In this document: positions 23,310-31,414 of the stretch, piece after piece
Position numbering within the stretch: the first letter of the stretch is position 1
Layout: each line of letters opens with the position of its first letter
Assembly: GCA_003249645.1 (NCBI GenBank)
Contig: QKIH01000124.1
Span: 1-41,354 of the forward strand
Direction of reading: 5' to 3'
DNA: 41,354 nucleotides
Source: Desulfobulbaceae bacterium
GTDB taxonomy: Bacteria > Desulfobacterota > Desulfobulbia > Desulfobulbales > Desulfocapsaceae
Position numbers and translations under genes: made by a program
The notes under the pieces: generated by a model
Told to the model about the DNA's origin: nothing
The model's database searches: none
The model's input: the letters and a program-made list of their open reading frames with translations, nothing else

Positions 23310-24296
23310 TTAATAACCAATAACCATCTGCCAGAACGAACTAACGCCCATCATGACCATACCATCTCCAAGTACACCTATAACAAAGGCCCCGATTATG
23401 GTCCCGCCGATGGTTCCGCGGCCACCGGCAAGCGATGTTCCACCAAGAACGGCAGCGGCGATGGCTGTTAGTTCAAACATTTCACCGGTAGCCGGATGGG
23501 AAGCGACAAGCTGGGATGCGATAATCATCCCGGCAATGGCCGCACAGAAGCCTGAGAACATGTAGACGAACATCTTCACCCGTTTCACCCGGACGCCTGA
23601 AAGCATTGCTGCACGCTCGTTACCGCCGACGGAATAAATATGTCTGCCAAGAGGTGTTTTGGTTGCCAGGTAAGCCGCCGCACAACCAAGAACAATCAAA
23701 ATATAGATGGAGACCGGAACCCCCAGAAAGGTGCCGGAACCAAGCACCGGGAAGCCGGTATTGCCAAGCTCTTCCTTGCCGACCAGGTTAGGGAAGGTCT
23801 TGCCGTCAGAAAGCAGCAGCGCCGCACCACGGGCAATATACAACATACCCAGCGTTGCAATAAACGGTGCAACATTAAACCGGTTCACCAGAAATCCGCT
23901 GAACGCTCCGCAAAGCACACCCACTGCAAGGGTTATCAGGATAACCATGGGCAGATGAAAATAGATGGTAACATCCCACACCGGTATATGAAGCCCGTTA
24001 TAAATGAGCCCGCCTGCAACCATACCTGTCAGGCCCACAACAGAACCTACAGACAGATCAATACCGCCGGTAACAATGACAAAGGTCATTCCGATTGCAA
24101 GTATGGCATAGATGGCAACGTGTTTGACCATGATCACCAGGTTTGCCATGGACAGGAAGTTAGGGGCCATAAAGCTGAAATAGACAACGACAAGAAAAAG
24201 GGCAATAAAGGTCCGTAGTTTCAGCAGCAGCATGCCCAGTTTCAAATTGCTTTTTTTGCCGGCTGATGCAGCCGTGTTCACTGATGTTGTATTCAC
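23310..24296 (-). CDS. Ribose-type ABC sugar permease, truncated by a 7-bp duplication
   Basis: A 328-residue RbsC-family permease with about nine or ten transmembrane segments; GMTFVIVTGGIDLSVGSVVGL and AVLGGTSLAGGRGTIGGT are the family signatures. The frame ends abruptly WQMVIGY. Removing one of two tandem GGTTATT copies joins VI to KGIVIVAAVIVDQLQRNMQS plus KAALQED and a stop at 23228, 14 bases before the isomerase gene. Thus the normal C-terminus, including the end of the last helix, is lost by frameshift. Whether the shortened protein still works is unclear. It follows the ATPase gene with a 19-base gap. Confidence 0.93.
   Translation of the reverse strand: MNTTSVNTAASAGKKSNLKLGMLLLKLRTFIALFLVVVYFSFMAPNFLSMANLVIMVKHVAIYAILAIGMTFVIVTGGIDLSVGSVVGLTGMVAGGLIYNGLHIPVWDVTIYFHLPMVILITLAVGVLCGAFSGFLVNRFNVAPFIATLGMLYIARGAALLLSDGKTFPNLVGKEELGNTGFPVLGSGTFLGVPVSIYILIVLGCAAAYLATKTPLGRHIYSVGGNERAAMLSGVRVKRVKMFVYMFSGFCAAIAGMIIASQLVASHPATGEMFELTAIAAAVLGGTSLAGGRGTIGGTIIGAFVIGVLGDGMVMMGVSSFWQMVIGY
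23312..23325. repeat. 7-bp tandem duplication in the permease gene
   Basis: AATAACC occurs twice in direct succession (minus strand GGTTATT GGTTATT). A single copy would restore the standard RbsC-family reading frame, so the duplication is the mutation that truncates the permease. Such repeats arise and revert by slipped-strand mispairing. Confidence 0.9.
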
Positions 24297-24315
24297 TGTT
24301 ATTCTCCTGACTTCA

Positions 24316-25860
24316 CTATATTTGCATGGCTGCCGGATGCTTATGGGCCACAGCCGAGGCAGATACCAAGGCCTCTTCCGTTACACTTTCACGATCAAAT
24401 TCACCGGTAATCCTGCCGTCACTCATCACCAGAATCCTGTCTGATATCGCCATAATCTCTTTGAGCTCAGAGGTAACAAAAAGAATACCTAGCCCCTGAC
24501 TGACAAGATTCTTCATGATATCAAACACTTCCCCTTTCGCACCGACATCGATACCGCGGGTAGGTTCGTCCATCAACAGGACCTTCGGATCTGTCAGCAG
24601 GGCTTTACCAATGACAACCTTCTGCTGATTCCCCCCCGAGAGTGAACTGATGATAACCATCGGGCTGGCAACCTTGACTGAGAGGCTCTTGATCATCCTG
24701 CCGACAGCACTTTTCAGGCTTGAATCGTTGATATGAAAACCTGTAAGAAATTTCCACAGACTTGAAAGCGTCATATTTTGAGTCACATCAAGAGGCTGCA
24801 CAAGGCCTTCCCGCTGACGATCCTCAGGAATGAGCGCAAGCCCAGAACGGATATGGTCAACCACCGTCCCCCTGGTCACATCCTGACCATCAAGCAGAAC
24901 CGTGCCTTTCACCTCCGGCTGCAGTCCCATCAAACACTCAAAGAGCTCTGATCTGCCAGCCCCCATAAGACCGTATATGCCGAGAATTTCACCTTTTTTA
25001 AGGCTGAAGTTGAGATGATCAACGGCATAACCACGCCCTTCTCTTGGCAGGGTAAGCTCTTCAACTTCGAGAATTACCTGGTCGGTCTTATGGCTTTCGT
25101 ATGTAATTTCGCGGTTCCCCGCCTCACCCACCATATTCGAGATGATCCAGGGAACGTCAATTTCCTTCATCGGCGCTTCCTGCATAAGATTACCGTCACA
25201 CAAGACCGTAATGTAATCACCGATGGTCACCAGCTCTTCCAGCCGATGTGAGATGTAGATAATGGAGACCCCTTTTTTCTTGAGATCGGAGATAACTTTA
25301 AAAAGCACCTCAACTTCCGTCACTGAAAGCGCTGAAGTAGGCTCATCCATAATCAGTATTTTAGTGTCAAGCGCCAGGGCCTTGGCTATTTCAACCATCT
25401 GCTGCTGGCCGATACGAAGCTCTGACACCTTGGCAGTGGCCCTAATATCAGATTCGAGGTTATCAAGGATTTTCTGTGCTTCCTCAATCTGCGCCTTGTG
25501 GTCGATATGAATACCGCCTGCGGTTTTTTCCCGGGCTATGAAGATATTCTCGGCAACGTTTAAGTTTGGAAAGAGATTCAGTTCCTGATGGATCATGCCG
25601 ATACCGTGCTTTGTCGCATCGTGAAAGGAATTGATCACAACCGGTTTGTCAGCCAGGTAGAGCGTTCCCTTGGTCGGCGTTTCAACTCCGGCCAGAATCT
25701 TGGTCAAGGTCGATTTTCCGGCACCGTTTTCGCCGACCAGGACATTGACCTTTCCCTTATAAACGTTGAAGTTGACCTTGTTGAGGGCGACAGTTCCAGG
25801 ATAGAGTTTGGTAATATTTTCGGCCCGCAGGACAACTTCGTCGCGTGTTTGTACTGTCAT
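24316..25860 (-). CDS. Ribose-type ABC sugar importer, double ATPase subunit
   Basis: A 514-residue RbsA/MglA-type protein with two nucleotide-binding domains. The first has Walker A GENGAGKST, signature LRIGQQQMVEIAKAL and Walker B ILIMDEPTSAL. The second has the degenerate Walker A GLMGAGRSE, the signature LSGGNQQKVVIGKAL and VLLMDEPTRGID. This asymmetry is typical of the family. AGGAGTAGAAT precedes the ATG, which is only three bases after the stop of the lipoprotein gene. It powers uptake together with the permease and the binding protein of this operon. Confidence 0.96.
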   Translation of the reverse strand: MTVQTRDEVVLRAENITKLYPGTVALNKVNFNVYKGKVNVLVGENGAGKSTLTKILAGVETPTKGTLYLADKPVVINSFHDATKHGIGMIHQELNLFPNLNVAENIFIAREKTAGGIHIDHKAQIEEAQKILDNLESDIRATAKVSELRIGQQQMVEIAKALALDTKILIMDEPTSALSVTEVEVLFKVISDLKKKGVSIIYISHRLEELVTIGDYITVLCDGNLMQEAPMKEIDVPWIISNMVGEAGNREITYESHKTDQVILEVEELTLPREGRGYAVDHLNFSLKKGEILGIYGLMGAGRSELFECLMGLQPEVKGTVLLDGQDVTRGTVVDHIRSGLALIPEDRQREGLVQPLDVTQNMTLSSLWKFLTGFHINDSSLKSAVGRMIKSLSVKVASPMVIISSLSGGNQQKVVIGKALLTDPKVLLMDEPTRGIDVGAKGEVFDIMKNLVSQGLGILFVTSELKEIMAISDRILVMSDGRITGEFDRESVTEEALVSASAVAHKHPAAMQI

Positions 25861-25863
25861 ATT

Positions 25864-26553
25864 CTACTCCTGCTTGACGCTCAATATTACCGGGGTAATA
25901 CGTACCAGGTCGGAGCCCTGCAGATTGGTAAAGGAACCATTGAACTGGACATCCTTGCCAACCAGATTTTCCCGATCAAGCCCTGAAAGAACTTCCTTGT
26001 CGATCTTCTTGTTTATTGCATTGGACAGGCGTGCAAACTCAAGCTGATTGGTAAAGTCGGTAAATGAAATGAACTCCAGCGAATCTCTGATCGCACTGTC
26101 TTTTATAACCGGTCCTATCTGAATCGTAACATCGGCGGTCCCGTCTTGCGGATTCAGATCAACATCGATGGTTGAGGCCCGTGACTTGGTGTTGGCAGCA
26201 ACTATCTTACCGCTTCCTTTAACCCTGAAGTTATACGGGCTACCCTCAGCTTTTTCGCGGTAACCGAATTTTTTTCCTGCCTCGTCCTGACTTTTTTTCC
26301 AGACTTCAAGTACGGTATCAATTTCCAGACAGTTTGTGTCAAAGTATGGCACGATCTTTTCGCTCCAGATTTTGTCCACGTAGGTGTCCGGATTGAATTC
26401 GTCATTGACGAAATAGATGTCCAGCTTTTCCTCATTGCCCTTTTCATCCTTTTTATCCGGGACGATTGTGCATGAAGTCGTGAGCGCCAGCACTAAAGCA
26501 AGAAGTGCTGATCGAAAAAACAACCTGTTGTCTGAATGTAAAACGCTTACCAT
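25864..26553 (-). CDS. DUF2291-like lipoprotein of a sugar ABC operon
   Basis: A 229-residue lipoprotein. A hydrophobic signal (LLALVLALTTSC) ends at a lipobox-like Cys, followed by a charged linker (PDKKDEKGNEEK). The remainder is soluble, with YVDKIWSEKIVPYFD and TADVTIQIGPVIKDSAIRDS as its most distinctive parts, resembling DUF2291 proteins that accompany ribose-type importers, including tetritol (erythritol) systems. Its molecular role is not known to me. The frame opens at 26589, but the ATG at 26553 begins the signal sequence and has AGAGGCTGAG before it. It is sandwiched between the binding protein and the ATPase genes. Confidence 0.75.
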   Translation of the reverse strand: MVSVLHSDNRLFFRSALLALVLALTTSCTIVPDKKDEKGNEEKLDIYFVNDEFNPDTYVDKIWSEKIVPYFDTNCLEIDTVLEVWKKSQDEAGKKFGYREKAEGSPYNFRVKGSGKIVAANTKSRASTIDVDLNPQDGTADVTIQIGPVIKDSAIRDSLEFISFTDFTNQLEFARLSNAINKKIDKEVLSGLDRENLVGKDVQFNGSFTNLQGSDLVRITPVILSVKQE

Positions 26554-26604
26554 CTCAGCCTCTTGGAAATTGGGAGGGGTTTGCTGCAAGGTGCAAAATT
26601 AATA

Positions 26605-26629
26605 CGGCCGGTTCTCTTAGAACCGGCCG
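26605..26629. promoter_or_regulatory. Intercistronic hairpin after the binding-protein gene
   Basis: A perfect 11-base-pair inverted repeat CGGCCGGTTCT / AGAACCGGCCG with a three-base loop lies 18 bases after the binding-protein stop codon and before the lipoprotein gene. On the minus strand it is followed by TATTAATTTTG. Such structures commonly let binding protein be made in excess, by protecting the upstream mRNA or by partial termination. Confidence 0.75.
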
Positions 26630-26646
26630 CTGTTTACGCCTGAAAA

Positions 26647-27597
<951 letters not shown>

Positions 27598-27655
27598 TTA
27601 TGATTAAACAACATAAAAACAAAAATTCCATAATTTTACAAAACTGTCAATAGAG

Positions 27656-27823
27656 AATCGAAAATTTTCATAACACAACTATAACATGGTCATTTCATTG
27701 TATTAAGGCCATTATTCGCCATTTTCCCGTTCATTCAGTGGTAATTTTATTGGTGCAGGCCACATTTTTTTCGATTTACAAAAACTTTCGATTTTGGTAG
27801 AAAAAGAAAATAAAAGAAAATCG
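27656..27823. promoter_or_regulatory. Divergent promoter region with TTTCGATT repeats
   Basis: The 275-base AT-rich gap between the binding protein and transketolase genes carries four related sequences: AATCGAAAA at 27656, TTTCGATTT at 27769, TTTCGATTTT at 27786 and GAAAATCG at 27816. The middle two are direct repeats 17 bases apart and the last is inverted. DeoR family repressors often bind such direct repeats, so they are candidate operators for the DeoR protein encoded at 20867. Both arms of the locus could be controlled from here. Confidence 0.5.
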
Positions 27824-27848
27824 TTCCACTCATTCCAATGGAGGTTTT

Positions 27849-28676
27849 ATGAAAAATCCATTTAATTTCGATATAGCTGAGCTCAAAAAAGCAAGCTGTG
27901 AAATCCGCAGAAAGGTTCTCAACATGAACTACAAGGCAGGCCAGGGACACACCGGTGCCGACCTTTCTGAAGCCGACATACTGGCGTCTCTTTATTTTCA
28001 TATGCTGAAGTATGACAAGGATGCCCCGAAACATGCCGACCGCGACCGTTTCATTTTAAGCAAAGGCCACGGCGTCGGCGGCTATTACTGTACCCTTGCC
28101 CAGGCAGGATTGATAGCAGAGGAGCTTCTTGACACTTACCTGCTGTTTGACTCCAAACTTCCAGGTCATCCAGTCCGCCAGAAGATCCCATTTATAGAGG
28201 TAAACACCGGTGCCCTCGGTCACGGCCTGCCAATCGGTGTCGGTCTTGCCCTTGCCGCCAAGAAAATGAAAAAAGAGTACATGACCTATGTCCTGACCGG
28301 TGACGGTGAACTGCAGGAAGGTTCGAACTGGGAAGCGGCTATGGCAGCATCGCAATACGGCCTCGACAACCTGGTCTGGATCGTTGACCGCAACCGGCTG
28401 CAGCTGGCCGATTTCACCGAGAACATCAATGCTCTTGAACCCCTTGATAAAAAAATCGAGTCCTTTGGCATGGAGCTCTATGTCATAGATGGAAACAACC
28501 CTGAAGAAATTGTCAGCACCCTTACCAGCCTGCCAAAAAACGGCCGGCCTAAAGCGGTTATCGCCCAGACAACGAAAGGAAAAGGTGTTTCCTTTATCGA
28601 ATCGCAGCCGGCCTGGCACCATAAGATACCGAATGCTGAAGAGCTGAAGCAGGCCATGGAGGAATTGTCATGCTAG
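27849..28676 (+). CDS. Transketolase-like subunit, N-terminal (TPP-binding) half
   Basis: A 275-residue protein equal to the first domain of transketolase. AGQGHTGADLSEADILASLY (30-49), FILSKGHGVGGYY (68-80) and the TPP/Mg motif GDGELQEGSNWEAAMAASQY (151-170) with NRN-type closure VDRNRLQLAD are present, as are GALGHGLPIGVG residues. It needs the partner encoded next; the two genes overlap by seven bases. TGGAGG lies four bases before the ATG. A split transketolase next to a sugar isomerase, kinase and importer suggests a dedicated ketose-phosphate (or ketose) cleavage enzyme like AptAB rather than the housekeeping transketolase. Confidence 0.93.
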   Translation: MKNPFNFDIAELKKASCEIRRKVLNMNYKAGQGHTGADLSEADILASLYFHMLKYDKDAPKHADRDRFILSKGHGVGGYYCTLAQAGLIAEELLDTYLLFDSKLPGHPVRQKIPFIEVNTGALGHGLPIGVGLALAAKKMKKEYMTYVLTGDGELQEGSNWEAAMAASQYGLDNLVWIVDRNRLQLADFTENINALEPLDKKIESFGMELYVIDGNNPEEIVSTLTSLPKNGRPKAVIAQTTKGKGVSFIESQPAWHHKIPNAEELKQAMEELSC

Positions 28677-29620
28677 ATTATTCAAAAGCAAAAGATTTAC
28701 GTGAAGTCATGGTCGCAACCTTCAATGCCGCCGTTGAGGAAGGAAAAAATCTCGCCGTACTGGTAAGCGATTCAACCTCAACTGCCAAGATTGGGCCATT
28801 TAAAGAAAAATACCCGGAACGTCTTATCAATGTAGGCATCGCCGAGCAGTCTCTGGTCGGCACCGCAGCAGGAATGGCGCTTGGCGGCTTTATTGCAATC
28901 ACCACCAATGCAGCACCCTTCCTTGTCCACCGCGCCAACGAGCAGGTCAAAAACGACGTCTGCTACTCGAACACCAATGTGAAGATGATGGGCCTCAATG
29001 CAGGGGTCTGCTACGGACCGCTTGCCAGCACCCATCACGCCATTGATGATGTCTCCATCATGCGCGGTTTCGGCAACGTACAGATCTTCGCGCCGTCAGA
29101 CGGTATCGAGGCCGCGGGAATCATTCGCTACGCTCTGGAACATGAAGGCCCCGTCTATGTGCGTATGGACGCAGCGAAATTTCCTCAGATGCATGAAGAT
29201 TCACATCCCTTCGAACCCGGGAAGATTGATATCCTGAAATCCGGAAGCGACATCACTATTTTTGCCATGGGTTCAACGGCTCATGAAGCTATGGCAGCTG
29301 GCCTTGAACTGGCTGAAGCGGGTATCGATGCCGAAATCGTCAACGTATCTTCCATCCGGCCTTTCGATGTAAAGGGCACAACCGTTTCGCTTGTCAAAAC
29401 CGGCAAGGCTATCACCGTCGAAGAGCATAGTGTTCATGGCGGGATCGGCTCGCTTATTTCTGAGACCATTGCAGACCAGGGGCTTGGCTGCCGCTTGAAA
29501 CGTCTCGGTTTTGAAGAAGGCAAGTTTGCCGTCTCCGGCCCGCGGGATGAAATGCGCGCCTTCATCGGTATCGATGTGAAAGGTATCGTTCAGGCCGCTA
29601 AAGATATGGTTAAGCAATAA
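28670..29620 (+). CDS. Transketolase-like subunit, C-terminal (pyrimidine-binding and C-terminal) half
   Basis: A 316-residue protein matching the second and third transketolase domains. The catalytic Glu59 lies in RLINVGIAEQSLVGTAAG, which activates TPP; GPLASTHHAIDDVSIMRGF carries substrate-contact histidines, and PVYVRMDAAKFP ends the domain. The C-terminal domain has IFAMGSTAHEAMAAG and VEEHSVHGGIGS. Translation is coupled to the first subunit by a seven-base overlap. The two would form a heterotetramer transferring a two-carbon ketol unit to an aldose phosphate. Confidence 0.93.
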   Translation: MLDYSKAKDLREVMVATFNAAVEEGKNLAVLVSDSTSTAKIGPFKEKYPERLINVGIAEQSLVGTAAGMALGGFIAITTNAAPFLVHRANEQVKNDVCYSNTNVKMMGLNAGVCYGPLASTHHAIDDVSIMRGFGNVQIFAPSDGIEAAGIIRYALEHEGPVYVRMDAAKFPQMHEDSHPFEPGKIDILKSGSDITIFAMGSTAHEAMAAGLELAEAGIDAEIVNVSSIRPFDVKGTTVSLVKTGKAITVEEHSVHGGIGSLISETIADQGLGCRLKRLGFEEGKFAVSGPRDEMRAFIGIDVKGIVQAAKDMVKQ

Positions 29621-29640
29621 GCACGAGCATAAGGAGCAAA

Positions 29641-31131
29641 ATGAAAGGGTTACTTCTGGCAATTGATCAGGGCACAAGCGGCACCAAAACGGTTTTATTT
29701 GATGATAAAGGAAAACTGCTCGCCAAAGCGTCAGCACCGCTGAACTCTCTCTACCCGAAACCAGGCTTTGTCGAGCAGGACCCGCTTGAAATTTACCAGA
29801 CCGTTCTTGATTCCGTGAAAGGATGTCTTGAAAATGCCAAGACAACCGATGCTGAGATAATCGGCAAAATCGGTTGCATCGGCATCTCAAACCAGCGGGA
29901 AACCTTCGTTCTCTGGGATAAAGACGGAAAGCCCCTGCATAACGCTGTCGTCTGGCAATGCAAACGTGCTGTTGCCATTTGTGAGGAACTGGCCGCAACG
30001 CCACTGAAAGATGAAGTAACCGCCAGAACAGGCTTAATCATTGACCCCTATTTTTCAGGAACCAAGCTGAAATGGCTGATCGATAACGATTCGGCCCTCA
30101 AAGCAAAACTGGATAAGGGCGAAGTCTATTTCGGTAATATCGACACCTGGCTCCTCTACAAGCTGACTAGCGGCAAATCCTACTTTACAGATTATACCAA
30201 CGCATCTAGAACCCTTATGTTCAACCTGCACTCGCTGCAATGGGACAGCTATCTCGTTGAGCAGCTTGGCGCTGAAAACATCAACCTGCCGGAAACGGTT
30301 CCCTCATCCCACAGATTCGGTGAAACGACCTTTGACGGACTCCTCGATTTTCCGCTGCCCATCACCGGTATGATAGGCGACTCTCATGCAGCGTCATTTG
30401 GCGAAGGTTGTTTTTCACCGGGTGAAGCAAAAGTGACTCTGGGCACCGGAAGCTCGATCCTCTGTTCCATCGGCGACAAGGTCGCTCCCTCTCGACACGG
30501 CATGGTCAATACCATCAACTGGAGCAGCATCGACAGAACCGACTACGCACTGGAAGGCATTATCGTTACCTGCGGCGCCACCATTAAATGGCTTCGCGAC
30601 CAGTTGCAGCTGATCGACACTGCAGCGGAAACCAAGGCCCTTGCCGAAAGCGTGGAAGACAACGGCGGAGTATACCTCATCCCTGCATTCAGCGGCCTCG
30701 GCGCGCCGCACTGGAAGATGGACGCAAAAGGATCCATTGTCGGGCTTACCTTCGGCTCAACGAAAGCCCACGTTGTTCGTGCAGCCCTTGAATCCGTGGC
30801 TTTTCAGATAAAGGATGTCATTGAAGCCATGGTAAAAGACAGCGGCTTCAACCTCTCTGAGATCAAGGTAGACGGCGGCATGACCAGCAACAGCTGGCTA
30901 ATGCAGTATCTGGCCGACCTGCTCCAGGTCAAGGTGACGTCCATCGGTATCGAAGAAGTATCCGCTCTTGGTGCGGCCAATATTGCAGGCCTGCAGCACG
31001 GGATTTTTCCTAGAGTTGAAGAGACTCTTTCCAGCCATCCGGAGTCAAAAACCTACTTCCCGGCAGCAGCTCCTGCCAGTTGTCTTGCTGCGTATGCAGG
31101 ATGGAAAGAAATGGTGAAGAAACACTGCTGA
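29641..31131 (+). CDS. FGGY-family carbohydrate kinase (glycerol kinase-like)
   Basis: A 496-residue sugar kinase with the FGGY ATPase fold. AIDQGTSGTKTVLFDDKGK is the phosphate-1 motif, NQRETFVLWDKDGKPLHNAV and GLIIDPYFSGTKLKWL follow glycerol kinase closely, TLGTGSSILCSIG is phosphate-2, and VDGGMTSNSWLMQYLADLL the adenosine motif. Despite the GlpK-like look, genes of this subgroup in sugar loci phosphorylate ketoses or tetruloses such as apulose or erythrulose; the true substrate is unknown here. AAGGAG precedes the ATG. It is 20 bases after the transketolase pair and ends the plus-strand arm at a long hairpin. Confidence 0.92.
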   Translation: MKGLLLAIDQGTSGTKTVLFDDKGKLLAKASAPLNSLYPKPGFVEQDPLEIYQTVLDSVKGCLENAKTTDAEIIGKIGCIGISNQRETFVLWDKDGKPLHNAVVWQCKRAVAICEELAATPLKDEVTARTGLIIDPYFSGTKLKWLIDNDSALKAKLDKGEVYFGNIDTWLLYKLTSGKSYFTDYTNASRTLMFNLHSLQWDSYLVEQLGAENINLPETVPSSHRFGETTFDGLLDFPLPITGMIGDSHAASFGEGCFSPGEAKVTLGTGSSILCSIGDKVAPSRHGMVNTINWSSIDRTDYALEGIIVTCGATIKWLRDQLQLIDTAAETKALAESVEDNGGVYLIPAFSGLGAPHWKMDAKGSIVGLTFGSTKAHVVRAALESVAFQIKDVIEAMVKDSGFNLSEIKVDGGMTSNSWLMQYLADLLQVKVTSIGIEEVSALGAANIAGLQHGIFPRVEETLSSHPESKTYFPAAAPASCLAAYAGWKEMVKKHC

Positions 31132-31141
31132 TACATTCCCC

Positions 31142-31183
31142 CTTCCGGCAGATTTGCAGAGAAAAGAGCAAATCTGCCGGAAG
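31142..31183. terminator. Long perfect hairpin between kinase and copA
   Basis: CTTCCGGCAGATTTGC and GCAAATCTGCCGGAAG form a 16-base-pair perfect stem with a ten-base loop, between two convergent genes. Neither side has a T-run, so termination would be of a non-classical kind; the position between converging genes still favours a terminator or mRNA-end role. Confidence 0.6.
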
Positions 31184-31201
31184 AAGAAGCTGGTACATAG
31201 T

Positions 31202-31414
31202 TTATTGAATACCTACAACCTGATAACCTGCATCAGTGACCGCCTTTTCAAGGCTTGCTCCGGCCACAGCTTCGTCTGCTTCAACGGTTGCTGTTTTGGC
31301 ACCAAGATCAACATTTACACTCTTAACGCCGCTTACTGCACCCAGCGCCTTTTCAACGGATGCTGAACAGTGGCCGCAGCTCATACCTTCAACATTCAAT
31401 ATTGTCTTTTTCAT
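31202..31414 (-). CDS. copZ: CopZ-like copper chaperone from internal start in copA
   Basis: In frame with the copA end, ATG at 31414 begins [20 protein letters not shown], a complete 70-residue CopZ-type domain with the MxCxxC motif (C13, C16 of this peptide). GGGAG at 31426-31422 is seven bases upstream, an ideal Shine-Dalgarno placement. The start [10 protein letters not shown] is just like that of independent CopZ proteins, as if a separate copZ gene had lost the intervening stop codon and frame break. Whether both the fused and free forms are made is not visible from the sequence. Confidence 0.55.
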   Translation of the reverse strand: MKKTILNVEGMSCGHCSASVEKALGAVSGVKSVNVDLGAKTATVEADEAVAGASLEKAVTDAGYQVVGIQ

